From positions 1-33,444 of IMG/VR virus record IMGVR_UViG_3300012361_000217: a stretch of DNA of 33,444 bases, one strand, 5' to 3'. This DNA is from a virus. The notes beneath the pieces were generated by a model that was given only the letters and a program-made list of their open reading frames with translations, ran no database searches and was not told where the DNA came from. The translations under genes and the position numbers were made by a program. Positions within the stretch are counted from its first letter, which is position 1; each line of letters opens with the position of its first letter. Below, piece after piece: positions 5,995 to 14,632 of this stretch.

Positions 5995-7350
5995 TCAAAC
6001 AAATACTAAACGGATATTTAGATATACAGTTCCCTGCATTACTTCTTTTTTCTCTAGTCCTATATTTTTTAATTGTAAACCGAAGGCTGTTAATGTTAAT
6101 GGATTCTTTTTATGTAAGCTGCACCATTGGATGTAATGGGCGTAAAAAGTAGAAGATAAAAGACTTTCCCCTTCTTCCTTAATGACTCTTTCATTTAAAA
6201 ATTCCGTTAAAGGATTATTTTCTATTTTATAATCCTCTGTTGCTTGTAAAATTGTCTTAGGGATGTCTTTTAATTTTTTTTCCTGCCACATAAGGCATCC
6301 TGTTGTTAACCAATTAAGGATTCCCGGAGCTTCTTCGTTAAAAAGGATTTCATCATATTCTAAAATTGTTTCATCGGAACTAAATTTGTATGGGAAATCA
6401 ATTACTCTGACTCTACGCCATAAACCATAAGAATCATCTTCGAATTTAGGACGGGAATTAGTATGGAGCCAGACTTTAGCGACTGGATAAAAAGAAAGGT
6501 TATTTTCATGGAGTCTGCGGGCTGTTATTTTGTCTCCTCCTGTTATAGATTTTAATTTTTCTTCATCCAGGAAAGTATCTTTAATTGTTTCGGCATTAAC
6601 GATAAATCTTTTTCTGTCAATGTCGGCTATGTCATTGGTATTTGTATAAAATTGGTTTTTTTTAAACAGATTAGAAGAGGCTGAATGAGCATAATCTCCC
6701 AGGATTTTAGATATTACTTTAAATAAAATAGATTTTCCGTTTCCTCCTTCACCGTGGCAGATAAAAAAAACTTGTTCACCCGTTGAAGCTGTAATTGAAT
6801 AACCTAGTGCTCTTTGGACATAATCAATCAGATTTTTATCCGAAAGGAAAATCTTTTCAATAAAGGTTTCCCATTTAGGACAAATTGCATTAGCGTCAAA
6901 ATTAACTGGGGATTTAAAGTTTATATAATCGTTAGTTTTTCCGTTTCTTAACTTTCCTGTTTCTAAGTCAATTATTCCGTTTTTAACTCCTAAAAGCATT
7001 TTTTGGGTATCAAATTCATCGCCTGTTATTGGAATTGGCTTGATAGCTTTAGCTAAAGAAATGATATTTTTTATTTTAGCGTTATTTTGAAGTTTTATGC
7101 CCCAGTCTCTTAGGTTTTTATTGTTTGTTTCTTCTCCTTCTTGTTTCATAAGATCACTTAAAGTAAAAACAAGGCGTGTAATATCTTCAGTCCGGTCTTC
7201 TTCCCAATAATGGATATTCCAAATTAGCCATCTATGCCGTTTATGGTCAAAGCGGGTGGTATATCCAAAGAGTGAAGTGAATAATTCTGCGACTGTTTTT
7301 TCAGTCAGAATTTCGGGAAACAATAAGGAATTAGAGTTAAGGACGGCCAT
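5995..7350 (-). CDS. SF3 replicative helicase, P4/D5 type
   Basis: 451 residues. A D5_N-like region (about 115-190, including NGIIDLETGKL and CPKWETFIEKIF) precedes an SF3 helicase core: Walker A HGEGGNGKS (199-207), Walker B-like RFIVNAE (248-254), and HTNSRPKFEDDSYGLWRRVR (296-315), carrying the conserved Asn and arginine-finger region. A winged-helix-like C-terminus follows. This matches the C-terminal half of phage/plasmid primases of the P4 family; the N-terminal primase-polymerase domain is absent, so it should unwind DNA as a hexamer while priming comes from elsewhere. It overlaps the upstream gene by 14 nt, and its 3' end abuts the iterons. Confidence 0.88.
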   Translation of the reverse strand: MAVLNSNSLLFPEILTEKTVAELFTSLFGYTTRFDHKRHRWLIWNIHYWEEDRTEDITRLVFTLSDLMKQEGEETNNKNLRDWGIKLQNNAKIKNIISLAKAIKPIPITGDEFDTQKMLLGVKNGIIDLETGKLRNGKTNDYINFKSPVNFDANAICPKWETFIEKIFLSDKNLIDYVQRALGYSITASTGEQVFFICHGEGGNGKSILFKVISKILGDYAHSASSNLFKKNQFYTNTNDIADIDRKRFIVNAETIKDTFLDEEKLKSITGGDKITARRLHENNLSFYPVAKVWLHTNSRPKFEDDSYGLWRRVRVIDFPYKFSSDETILEYDEILFNEEAPGILNWLTTGCLMWQEKKLKDIPKTILQATEDYKIENNPLTEFLNERVIKEEGESLLSSTFYAHYIQWCSLHKKNPLTLTAFGLQLKNIGLEKKEVMQGTVYLNIRLVFV

Positions 7351-7660
7351 AAATTTCTTTTTGTAATTTTTTTAGGAGTTTCCATTCAATCCGGTATTTC
7401 CAATTAATTGCTTGAGGATCTTTCTCATCTTTTGTCCTAAAAGATGCTTTTTTCATAGCTCCTTTGAAAGTGCCGTTATTTATATAGAAATGTTTACCGG
7501 GATTTTCTTCGAATAATTGTTTTAATCCATAACTTGATATTTGATGGCAATAATTTTTTGCCGGTTTTATTGTTTCAACAATCCATTTAAGGAGGATTTC
7601 TTTTTCTATCTTTTTTAATTTAGAAAAGTTTTTAGAATTATTAGGATCGTAATTATTCAT
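7337..7660 (-). CDS. Conserved phage protein of unknown function beside helicase
   Basis: 107 residues. The pattern of S-SYGLKQLFE, then YINNGTFKGAMKKASF, then INWKYRI is one I recall from small proteins in phage replication regions, without a known function. The N-terminus is polar and Lys-rich (MNNYDPNNSKNFSKLKKIEK). It overlaps the helicase gene by 14 nt and the upstream zinc-ribbon gene by 8 nt, so it probably contributes to the same replication step. Confidence 0.65.
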   Translation of the reverse strand: MNNYDPNNSKNFSKLKKIEKEILLKWIVETIKPAKNYCHQISSYGLKQLFEENPGKHFYINNGTFKGAMKKASFRTKDEKDPQAINWKYRIEWKLLKKLQKEIYGRP

Positions 7661-7823
7661 TTTTTATTTCTTTTGGATTACATTTTTCACAAAGTCTAAT
7701 ATGCATAGAATGGAAGTAAAAGGAATTAAAGATTTCTATTTTTTCAGAACAATTGGTGCATTTAGTGTCTGCTTGGGCAATTAGTTTTTCCCCTTTTGCT
7801 AGAATCTGTGAAATTGGTTTCAT
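7653..7823 (-). CDS. Small zinc-ribbon protein heading the helicase operon
   Basis: 56 residues from ATG 7823, with CTNC and CEKC pairs about 21 residues apart (KCTNCSEKIEIFNSFYFHSM, then CEKC) forming a four-Cys zinc ribbon. A TTG at 7877 would extend it by 18 residues, but that segment is the terminator hairpin itself, so I prefer the ATG. The ATG is 8 nt past the U-tract of that hairpin; the only SD-like string (GGAAGGG) is inside the hairpin's 3' arm. Expression is therefore likely controlled by the leader structure. Biochemical function is unknown. Confidence 0.65.
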   Translation of the reverse strand: MKPISQILAKGEKLIAQADTKCTNCSEKIEIFNSFYFHSMHIRLCEKCNPKEIKNE

Positions 7824-7830
7824 AAAGCGC

Positions 7831-7862
7831 AAAAAACCCTTCCAGCTGACGGCTGAAAGGGT
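7831..7862 (-). terminator. Intrinsic terminator in the helicase operon leader
   Basis: Minus strand: an 11-position stem (7862-7852 with 7846-7836, one mismatch), a 5-nt loop and then TTTTTT (7836-7831). It lies between the promoter at 7931-7959 and the first ATG at 7823, so it is an attenuator rather than an end-of-operon terminator. Confidence 0.7.
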
Positions 7863-7922
7863 CGGTTTTGATATCAAAAGCGATTTTTCGGGAATTAAAA
7901 ATAACCTGTTCCCGTCAGCTGG
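7842..7922 (-). promoter_or_regulatory. Putative terminator/antiterminator RNA switch
   Basis: The 11-nt segment CCAGCTGACGG at the predicted 5' end of the minus-strand RNA (7922-7912) is perfectly complementary to CCGTCAGCTGG (7852-7842), which forms the loop and half of the 3' arm of the terminator. The two pairings exclude each other. Between them are a small hairpin (CGGGAA/TTCCCG, 7889-7894 with 7909-7914), which overlaps the 5' segment, and the 14-nt palindrome TTTTGATATCAAAA (7866-7879). This is a classical attenuation layout; the trigger (protein, metabolite or transcription kinetics) cannot be told. Confidence 0.55.
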
Positions 7923-7930
7923 TTAAGTTC

Positions 7931-7959
7931 ATTTTAACTATGAATTTTTAGGCAGTCAA
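7931..7959 (-). promoter_or_regulatory. Sigma70-type promoter for the helicase operon
   Basis: Minus strand TTGACT (7959-7954), 17-nt spacer, TAAAAT (7936-7931). The predicted start at about 7924 puts the complementary segment CCAGCTGACGG at the very 5' end of the RNA. Confidence 0.65.
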
Positions 7960-7960
7960 T

Positions 7961-8449
7961 ATGATAAACTGGGTCAATATGGAAGATAAAAAAATATCCT
8001 TCAGGGATTTGGAAGAAAGAATTGATGCGATGGGCCAGGAATCAGAAACTAAAGCCGCTAAATGGGTAATTGAAAATGAATCGGATGAACAAAAAGACAG
8101 GAATAAGTTTGAAGCGGATCAACTTGATGTTTTAACGGAAAAAAGAAAATTTACAAAAGGAAATTACTATATCAATCTATATCAATACGCTAAAAAGCAA
8201 TTAAGTTTATATGATATTCCGCGGGGATATAATGTAGATATAGTTCTTAAAAAAGAAGGAAAATTAATTTTTGGATTACAAAAGAATGGATACCGCTGGT
8301 ACGCTAAAGGTATGAATATTTGCGGTGAGCCTAAATATGATATTAATTGCGTTGACCGTCTTATAATCCAGACGCAAATTTCTTTGGATGAGTTGGTAGA
8401 CCAACATGAAAAAGGAAAAACGGTAGCGGGTATAATTTTACCTAAATAA
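7961..8449 (+). CDS. Protein of unknown function preceding TerL
   Basis: 162 residues (156 if the ATG at 7979 is used; neither has an SD). The N-terminal half is acidic and helical (ISFRDLEERIDAMGQES, then NESDEQKDRNKFEADQLDVL). The C-terminal half has beta-strand pattern (GKLIFGLQKNGYRWYAKGMN). It is 1 nt upstream of the large terminase gene and diverges from the helicase operon, so it is the first gene of the packaging and head transcript. No known family is recognised. Confidence 0.65.
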   Translation: MINWVNMEDKKISFRDLEERIDAMGQESETKAAKWVIENESDEQKDRNKFEADQLDVLTEKRKFTKGNYYINLYQYAKKQLSLYDIPRGYNVDIVLKKEGKLIFGLQKNGYRWYAKGMNICGEPKYDINCVDRLIIQTQISLDELVDQHEKGKTVAGIILPK

Positions 8450-8450
8450 T

Positions 8451-9953
8451 ATGAAGCAAGATTTTTCTCCGGACTCTTTTCCCGCTCATGAAAATATCCA
8501 TGTAAAAAGGTTAAAAGATCAATTAGTTACCCAGCAGGAGCAATTTGATAATTTTCTGCGCGAAAATGCTAAAGAGCGGTTATGGATTTTTAATAAATTT
8601 ATTTTAAAGATTGAGGAAAATAAGGTAGGGCTGGGGGGGTTCCATAAAAAACTTTGTGAATTTATTGAGGAGGAAAGGAAAATGAAGAAACTTTGTCTTC
8701 TTCCGCGGGGTCATTTAAAATCTACTCTTATTACAATCGGTTATTCCACCCAGCAAATTATTAAAAATCCCAATATCCGCATTTTGATTCTTAATGCTAC
8801 GTGGCAACTTTCCGTTGATTTTCTTTCCGAAATTAAACGTAATCTTACCGCTTCCCCCGAACTTCTTCGTCTTTATGGAAATGTCGCGGAAAATCCTCTT
8901 GAGTGGTCGGCGGACCGGATTACTATCCAAAGGGATGATACCAATATTAAGGGTCCGACTGTTTGGGCTGCCGGAATTGAATCAAACCTTACCGGATCCC
9001 ATCCCGATTTGATTATTATGGATGATGTTGTGTCGCGTGAGAATACGTCAAGTCTGGACCAGATAGATAAAATAAAGTTGAGGTATAAGGATGCGCTTGA
9101 TTTGCTTGAACCGGGAGGACAATTAATTATTATCGGAACCCGTTGGACTTACAATGATTTTTACTCTTGGATTATGGAGAAAAATGAAAGGCATAGAAAC
9201 TTTCTTATTATGGTTAAGAAAGCATATATCGGAGATTTGCAAACCGGCGATCAATTTCAATCGCTATGGCCCGAAAAGTTCACCAGGAATGAACTTTTAG
9301 AGAGAAAGCAAGAGAAAGGCCCCTATGAATTTTTTGCTCAGTATATGAACGATCCGGTGGCGGAGGAAGATGCTGATTTTAAAAAAGATTGGTTTCAATA
9401 TTATGATCCTGAAGATTATCGCGGAGCGAGAATGAATACTGTGATGGCGGTTGATCCTGCTATAGCGGAGAAAAAGTCTTCGGATTATACGGCTATCGGC
9501 GTTTACGGGGCAGACCAGTTTCAAAATCATTTTGTAAAGGATCTTTACCGCGGACACTGGAAAATTGATAAAATTGTTGAAGCGATTTTTTATGTTTATT
9601 CGCTGCATCATCCAAAAGCTATAATTTTGGAAACTATTTCTTATCAGAAAGCTCTCAGTTACATTTTACAGCTTGAAATGCGTAAAAGAGGGATTATGTT
9701 GCCTATTTTAGAAAAGGCGTATCACGATAGGACTAAGGAAGAACGTATCAAAGCACTTCAACCTCTTTATGCTACAAAAAAAGTTTTTCATAATAAAGGA
9801 TTAGCTCTTAATCCGTATTTTGAAGAAGAACTCTTACAGTTTCCCCGTTCTAACCATGACGATTTAATTGATACTTTTGCCATGAGTCTTGATTATTTAA
9901 TTCCTCCTCTGCAAAAAACCAGGGAAAGATTTCAAAGACATTATCTTTACTAA
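8451..9953 (+). CDS. terL: Terminase large subunit (packaging ATPase-nuclease)
   Basis: 500 residues with both TerL domains. ATPase: Walker A-like LLPRGHLKST (about 83-92), Walker B LIIMDD (187-192), coupling motif IIIGTRWT (226-233). Nuclease (RNase H-like): VDPAIAEKKSSDYTAIG with D335, ILE with E394, and HDDLIDTF with D470/D471. It forms the motor that translocates DNA into the prohead through the portal and cuts concatemers. A TATAAT at 8431-8436 lies 14 nt upstream but without a -35. Portal follows after 27 nt. Confidence 0.96.
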   Translation: MKQDFSPDSFPAHENIHVKRLKDQLVTQQEQFDNFLRENAKERLWIFNKFILKIEENKVGLGGFHKKLCEFIEEERKMKKLCLLPRGHLKSTLITIGYSTQQIIKNPNIRILILNATWQLSVDFLSEIKRNLTASPELLRLYGNVAENPLEWSADRITIQRDDTNIKGPTVWAAGIESNLTGSHPDLIIMDDVVSRENTSSLDQIDKIKLRYKDALDLLEPGGQLIIIGTRWTYNDFYSWIMEKNERHRNFLIMVKKAYIGDLQTGDQFQSLWPEKFTRNELLERKQEKGPYEFFAQYMNDPVAEEDADFKKDWFQYYDPEDYRGARMNTVMAVDPAIAEKKSSDYTAIGVYGADQFQNHFVKDLYRGHWKIDKIVEAIFYVYSLHHPKAIILETISYQKALSYILQLEMRKRGIMLPILEKAYHDRTKEERIKALQPLYATKKVFHNKGLALNPYFEEELLQFPRSNHDDLIDTFAMSLDYLIPPLQKTRERFQRHYLY

Positions 9954-9980
9954 TTTTCAGACTAAGAATATACTAATTTT

Positions 9981-12293
9981 ATGCGTCAAAAAGATATTCC
10001 CAAAGGGGCCGCCGCTCCTTCTACGGATGAACAGGGAAGAGCTATTCTTCCCGGAATCCGGGCTGTTTATCAACCTACCCAGGAAGAAAGGAAAACTTTA
10101 AAATTTATTTATCATGAGCGTTTTACCGCCATGAAAGAATCTCCCGAAAGAACTGATGCTCAGAAGAAATGGGATTTATGGGAGCGTCAAATTGAGCAGT
10201 TTAGAAATGTGCGTACTATCGCGGAGTCTGACGATTGGCAGTCAAGACATGTAGCCCCTATTACTATAGCTATTATTCAATCGGCAATATCTGAGATGAT
10301 TAATCAGAATATCCGTCCTTTTTATGCTCCGGCCGGTATAGAGAAACAAGCTAAAGCTACTTTAATGCAGCATATATGGGATTACGGATGGTGGGCTGCA
10401 AACAGTGATCTAATGATGTATGACGTTTATTGGGATATGCTTGGTATGGGTACTGCTATTACTCAGGAATACTACCGCCAGGATAGGCGTATGGTGCGGG
10501 ACGTAGTTATGGGTAAAGATGATTCTTATGAAGAAAAGGAACGGGAAATTTTTGATTATGATGATGTTTATGGTGAATTGGTAAAGCTTCATGACTTTTA
10601 TATTGATGAATTAAGCAGGGGATTTGACGGTTCACACGCGGCGAGGGATTGTATCCGCCGTTATATTATGGACATTGACGATTTTTACCTGATGTATAAG
10701 GATACTAAATGGGATCAGTTTGGAAATGCCAAGAAAGTCAGACCCGGCGGGGATGTCGCGCATTATGAATATTATGAACCGCCTGACGGGATTGATAAAT
10801 CAAGACAGGTTGAAGTTTTACATTATTGGAGTATTAAACCTAAAGACAGGTTTGTTATCGTTGCTAACGATATTGTAATCCGGGATGGTCCAAATCCGTA
10901 TAAACATAAACAGCTTCCTTTTGTACGATGGCTTGATATACGCCGCCCCCATAAATTTTATGGAAAAGGTGAACCCGAACTTTTGGAATCAATTCAGGAT
11001 GAGATGAATACTCTTAGAAGAATGATTATTGACCGTAATCATTTGGATATAGATAAAATGTTTCTTGTTTCAAACCGGATAGGACTTACCGATGAAGATT
11101 TAATTGCCCGTCCGCATGGACTCATTCCTACTGATGACGTTAATGCCGCTAAAGCGGTAGAATATGGAGATATTCCCAGAAGTGTTGAGCTTTCTCTTCA
11201 GAATCTTGAAGATGACTCTGTTATTGTGACAGGAATTAATCCAAGGCAACAAGCTCTTCCTCAAGGTTCAACCGCCACGGCTGCCGCTTTAATGAAAGAA
11301 GGGACACTGAAGCGGCTTCAGCTTAAACTTTGGTTATGTGAACAGGAATCATTTACCAGGATGGCGCAGCTTAGAACCGAAAATTTTCTTCAATTTTATT
11401 CCCAGCCCCGTTTGCACAAAATTGTAGGTGAAGCTGCTGATTTGGATTATCAAAACGAAGTTGCTGATTTACAAAAACAGGGACTTTTGGTTTCTGACGG
11501 AAAAGGTGGTAACTTTATGGTTCAGAAAAAGCAGATTAGTTTAAAGAATCAATCTATATCTAAGGATAAAGACGGTAATATGAATTTTTCCGCTTATAAC
11601 GGTTATTCAAACTATGAGCTTGATCCTGATGATTTTCTTCCTTTATCAAGAGGCGGATATATTGTGCGTTTTGAAGGGGGTTCCAATATACAGATTTCGA
11701 AACCTTTAATGAGGCAATCCGATATGGAGCTTTTTGACAGGTTTGCTCCGATTGCGATGAGCGTTCCTGGTTCTTATGATATTGTGAAGTTAGGGGATAT
11801 GATTCTGCGGGACGCGGATAAAAATCCCGCTGATTTGCGTCCGGATTCCGCTCCTGTGGATAATGATGCTCAAATGTTACAACAGTCAGTCCAGCTTGCC
11901 CAGGTTGAAAATGCCGCTATGCTACAGGGAAAGCAGGTTCCCGCTACTCCTTACGCCCAGCCTGCCCATACCAGAATTCATTTGCTTAAAATGAATTCTG
12001 ATCCTGTTAAATCAATGACAGTGGACAATCCTATTAAGAAAAATTTTGTTACTCATGTAATGGGGGAAATGATGGACCAGCAATCGCGTGAGCAAGGCGG
12101 AGCTATATCCCCAGCACCCGGATCCATAGGGCAACCCGCGCCGGGACAAGTTCCGCCGAATCAACAACAGCTTCCTCCTCCGCCTTCACTTTCTAACGGG
12201 AAGGTAAATAAGGCAAACGGGATGAGCCAGCCGGGTATAAAAATGAGTAATATTGCCCCTAATCAACAGTCTGGATCAAATCCTAATTTATGA
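9981..12293 (+). CDS. Portal protein
   Basis: 770 residues, directly after TerL. The pattern fits large phage portals: an N-terminal helical region (WDLWERQIEQFRNVRTIAES), a wing rich in acidic and aromatic residues, KQLPFVRWLDIRRPHKFYGK followed by GEPELLESIQDEMNTLRRMI, a typical crown/stem helix, and an STATAAALMKEGTLKRLQLK stem-to-clip helix around residue 433. The last about 80 residues are Pro/Gln-rich and probably disordered. It forms the dodecameric ring at one capsid vertex that docks TerL. The length is on the large, P22-like side. The 3' end overlaps the next gene by 4 nt. Confidence 0.92.
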   Translation: MRQKDIPKGAAAPSTDEQGRAILPGIRAVYQPTQEERKTLKFIYHERFTAMKESPERTDAQKKWDLWERQIEQFRNVRTIAESDDWQSRHVAPITIAIIQSAISEMINQNIRPFYAPAGIEKQAKATLMQHIWDYGWWAANSDLMMYDVYWDMLGMGTAITQEYYRQDRRMVRDVVMGKDDSYEEKEREIFDYDDVYGELVKLHDFYIDELSRGFDGSHAARDCIRRYIMDIDDFYLMYKDTKWDQFGNAKKVRPGGDVAHYEYYEPPDGIDKSRQVEVLHYWSIKPKDRFVIVANDIVIRDGPNPYKHKQLPFVRWLDIRRPHKFYGKGEPELLESIQDEMNTLRRMIIDRNHLDIDKMFLVSNRIGLTDEDLIARPHGLIPTDDVNAAKAVEYGDIPRSVELSLQNLEDDSVIVTGINPRQQALPQGSTATAAALMKEGTLKRLQLKLWLCEQESFTRMAQLRTENFLQFYSQPRLHKIVGEAADLDYQNEVADLQKQGLLVSDGKGGNFMVQKKQISLKNQSISKDKDGNMNFSAYNGYSNYELDPDDFLPLSRGGYIVRFEGGSNIQISKPLMRQSDMELFDRFAPIAMSVPGSYDIVKLGDMILRDADKNPADLRPDSAPVDNDAQMLQQSVQLAQVENAAMLQGKQVPATPYAQPAHTRIHLLKMNSDPVKSMTVDNPIKKNFVTHVMGEMMDQQSREQGGAISPAPGSIGQPAPGQVPPNQQQLPPPPSLSNGKVNKANGMSQPGIKMSNIAPNQQSGSNPNL

Positions 12294-12628
12294 AACATAT
12301 AGCTCTTACAGCGGAAGAATCAGCTATGCTTAGAAAATTATCCGTTGATTCTTTGCGGAAATTGCTGGAACTGCGGGATAATATTTTAGTTTTTAATTCT
12401 TTATTGGAAATAGTAAATAATACAATTGATTTTGAAAAAGATTATCTTTTCTCGTTATCTACTAATGATTTAACAGATTTAGCCCTTAAACACGCTTTTT
12501 GTCGGGGACAGGCAGCTTTTGGAGTCAGGCTTTTAAGAATGGTAAAAGCGAGTGGAGATGAGATTATTAGACGGGAAAAAATACAGAAAGAACTAAAACT
12601 AAAACAGGCAAAAAACCAAAATGAATAA
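12290..12628 (+). CDS. Small helical protein in the head module
   Basis: 112 residues, predicted all-helical, beginning MKHIALTAEESAMLRKLSVD and ending in a Lys/Gln-rich tail. It overlaps portal by 4 nt (ATGA) and the NlpC/P60 gene by 8 nt, so it is made with the head proteins. No family is recognised; a head-assembly or packaging accessory role is suggested only by position. Confidence 0.65.
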   Translation: MKHIALTAEESAMLRKLSVDSLRKLLELRDNILVFNSLLEIVNNTIDFEKDYLFSLSTNDLTDLALKHAFCRGQAAFGVRLLRMVKASGDEIIRREKIQKELKLKQAKNQNE

Positions 12629-13148
12629 TATCTCTAATGCTAGTCAATATTTAGGTTCATCAGCGTTTGATGATTTATGCCAGGCTTTTGTAGAACAAGC
12701 AACTTATGGACATCAGGGAGTTTATCCTTCGGCAATTTCCGCCTGGAATTCCCAGAATACAAAAGTACAGGGATCTAAGGGAATTTCCCCGGGTGATTTA
12801 GTTTATTTTGGCGCGGATTCTTCTAATAATGGATTTGGGCACGCGGGAATTTATACGGGAAATAACCAGTTTATTTCAGCTACAAACAGCGGAGTGGGAT
12901 ATAACGATTTGGATAAATGGCAACAAAACACGGGACAAAGATTGTTGGGATATATACCGCAAAACCAGTCAGCTCAATCATTGGGCTCTAATCTTAACGC
13001 TCAAACTGGGCAAATAATAGGAGCTAATGGAGCTGTTATTAAACCTAATCCGGTTAATAAATCTTCAAATTTTGATTTTGGTACGGAAATGGAAAATTTT
13101 AGAAACGTTTGGAATCAAACGCATAGTACGCCGTTGGCAGCTTACTAA
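12621..13148 (+). CDS. NlpC/P60-like peptidoglycan hydrolase, probably virion-associated
   Basis: 175 residues. An NlpC/P60-type papain-like domain occupies about 1-113: Cys in FDDLCQAFVEQ (C20), SPGDLVYFG (56-64) as the strand before the active site, His in GFGHAGIYTG (H74), and QNTGQRLLGYIP near the end of the fold. The C-terminal about 60 residues are low complexity and polar. Its place between portal and scaffold, away from the lysis cassette, suggests a virion-borne enzyme that locally opens the cell wall at infection. It may cleave the gamma-D-Glu/diamino-acid bond, as many NlpC/P60 enzymes do. Confidence 0.8.
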   Translation: MNNISNASQYLGSSAFDDLCQAFVEQATYGHQGVYPSAISAWNSQNTKVQGSKGISPGDLVYFGADSSNNGFGHAGIYTGNNQFISATNSGVGYNDLDKWQQNTGQRLLGYIPQNQSAQSLGSNLNAQTGQIIGANGAVIKPNPVNKSSNFDFGTEMENFRNVWNQTHSTPLAAY

Positions 13149-13156
13149 AAGACTGC

Positions 13157-13186
13157 TTGACATGATGATATTTTATGTTTTATGCT
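13157..13186 (+). promoter_or_regulatory. Sigma70-type promoter for scaffold/capsid genes
   Basis: TTGACA (13157-13162), 18-nt spacer, TATGCT (13181-13186). The leader of about 33 nt contains the small hairpin TTCTT-TTAT-AAGAA and no SD. An internal promoter here would boost capsid gene expression. Confidence 0.6.
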
Positions 13187-13225
13187 ATAAGCGATAAAGG
13201 ATAATTCTTTTATAAGAACCCTCTT

Positions 13226-14005
13226 ATGCCAGAACCTACCGTAGACCCGAATATTGTTTCGGATAATCCACCAAATGTCCCTGTTAAAACAGGAGAAACA
13301 CCAAATAACTTACCTGAGAAATTTAAAGGAAAAACAGCGGAAGAAATTGCTAATTCTTATTTAGAGCTCGAAAGAAAAGCAACCGAAACAAATCAAAGTT
13401 ACGCTGTAAGTAAAAAACAATTAGAAGACTTAAAGGCATTGGAAGTATTTATTGATTCCGATCCTGAGAGTTTAGCATTTTTAAAAGAGAGAATACAAAA
13501 TAAAAACGGGAAGCAGATTCAGTCTCGACAAAATATTGACCCTGAATATAATCAGTTAAAACAGGAAATTGTTGATACTAAACTTGCTACTCAAACAGGG
13601 ATCTTTGAAAAATTTGAAGGGAAATACGGATTAAACGACGAAGGCGTTGATAAAGAAATAAAGCATAAAATAGGGGAAGCGGTTAAGCAAATGGTAGCTC
13701 CTAAGTCAACAAAAACGCCAACGGAAATAATCGCCGGATTGTCTTTAGACACTTTGCCTTTATATCTGGAAAACGCGTATAAATTGGTAACAATGGAAGA
13801 CCAGAAAGAGCAAACCAGACGTAAGACATTAGCTCAGATGCGGCAGAATAGTCAGGCAACATTTAGCAGTATTCCTTCAGGTTCAATAAGACAGGATAGT
13901 CAAACTCTCACGACTGAGGAAAAGAAAGTAGCAAAGGGATTAGGTATATCAGAAGAAAAATACTTGAAGCAAAAACAAGCATATATTTCTGAATACCAGC
14001 AGTAG
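13226..14005 (+). CDS. Scaffold-like head protein
   Basis: 259 residues, hydrophilic and largely helical with no Cys. The Pro-rich N-terminus (MPEPTVDPNIVSDNPPNVPV) is followed by LPEKFKGKTAEEIANSYLEL, a motif often found at the start of phage scaffolding proteins (sequence of type 'LP.KF.GK..E.L...Y..LE'), then a coiled coil and an ARG/LYS-rich C-terminal helix. It lies between the promoter and the decoration/capsid genes, where scaffolds are usually encoded. It should guide capsid assembly and then be lost. Confidence 0.72.
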   Translation: MPEPTVDPNIVSDNPPNVPVKTGETPNNLPEKFKGKTAEEIANSYLELERKATETNQSYAVSKKQLEDLKALEVFIDSDPESLAFLKERIQNKNGKQIQSRQNIDPEYNQLKQEIVDTKLATQTGIFEKFEGKYGLNDEGVDKEIKHKIGEAVKQMVAPKSTKTPTEIIAGLSLDTLPLYLENAYKLVTMEDQKEQTRRKTLAQMRQNSQATFSSIPSGSIRQDSQTLTTEEKKVAKGLGISEEKYLKQKQAYISEYQQ

Positions 14006-14013
14006 AAATATAT

Positions 14014-14628
14014 ATGGCAGTAAGTTCAACATCAGTAAAAGGCTTTAGCGTATACCGTAATATGTTTGGTGTGGACTCACCAAATGATCTTCTTTTTCTT
14101 CTTGATAATTCTAAAACATATACAGTCGGAGATGCGGTAAGGCTTAATACTAATGGTACGATTGTCAGATGTGCCAGTACTGACCCTGCTGTTTTAGGTA
14201 TTTTAACCGCTTTATATGACCAAAACGGTCAGGTTTCTGTCTTTTCTCCGCGTATTCCCGGTACTGCTATTGCAGGCGCGACTTTAACTCCTGATGATAC
14301 GATTGCCACTGCTTCGGATAACCGCACAAACGGACTTAAAAAATTGTCAGCTTATGTAATTCCTGATTTTTGCGGACAAACATTTTATAGGAATGTTACT
14401 AATGGAACTCTTGCTCAGTCGAATGTGGGACAATTATTTAATGTGGTTTCTTCTAACGCAGGTCAGATTGATACGGCAACCGCTTCAAATACGTCAGGTC
14501 AATTTCAGTGTGTATCTTTAGATCCTGACGGGGATGGAAATACGTTAAAGGGAGTATTTAGGATTGCTCAAGCTCAATTTGTTACGGCTTTCGCAAGTTA
14601 TGGTTCAACAGCGGTAATAACCGCATAA
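14014..14628 (+). CDS. Capsid decoration-like protein
   Basis: 204 residues, beta-rich, with little charge. The segment KTYTVGDAVRLNTNGTIVRC, followed by PAVLGILTALYDQNG, resembles head-stabilising or decoration proteins encoded just before the major capsid protein. It has no SD (leader TAGAAATATAT) and is 4 nt upstream of the capsid gene. It would bind the outside of the expanded shell; the assignment is mainly positional plus pattern. Confidence 0.6.
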   Translation: MAVSSTSVKGFSVYRNMFGVDSPNDLLFLLDNSKTYTVGDAVRLNTNGTIVRCASTDPAVLGILTALYDQNGQVSVFSPRIPGTAIAGATLTPDDTIATASDNRTNGLKKLSAYVIPDFCGQTFYRNVTNGTLAQSNVGQLFNVVSSNAGQIDTATASNTSGQFQCVSLDPDGDGNTLKGVFRIAQAQFVTAFASYGSTAVITA

Positions 14629-14632
14629 GAAT

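Noticed and set aside
5945-6136. 63-codon plus-strand ORF
   Set aside because: It starts inside the iterons and continues antisense to the helicase C-terminus, with no SD or recognisable protein.
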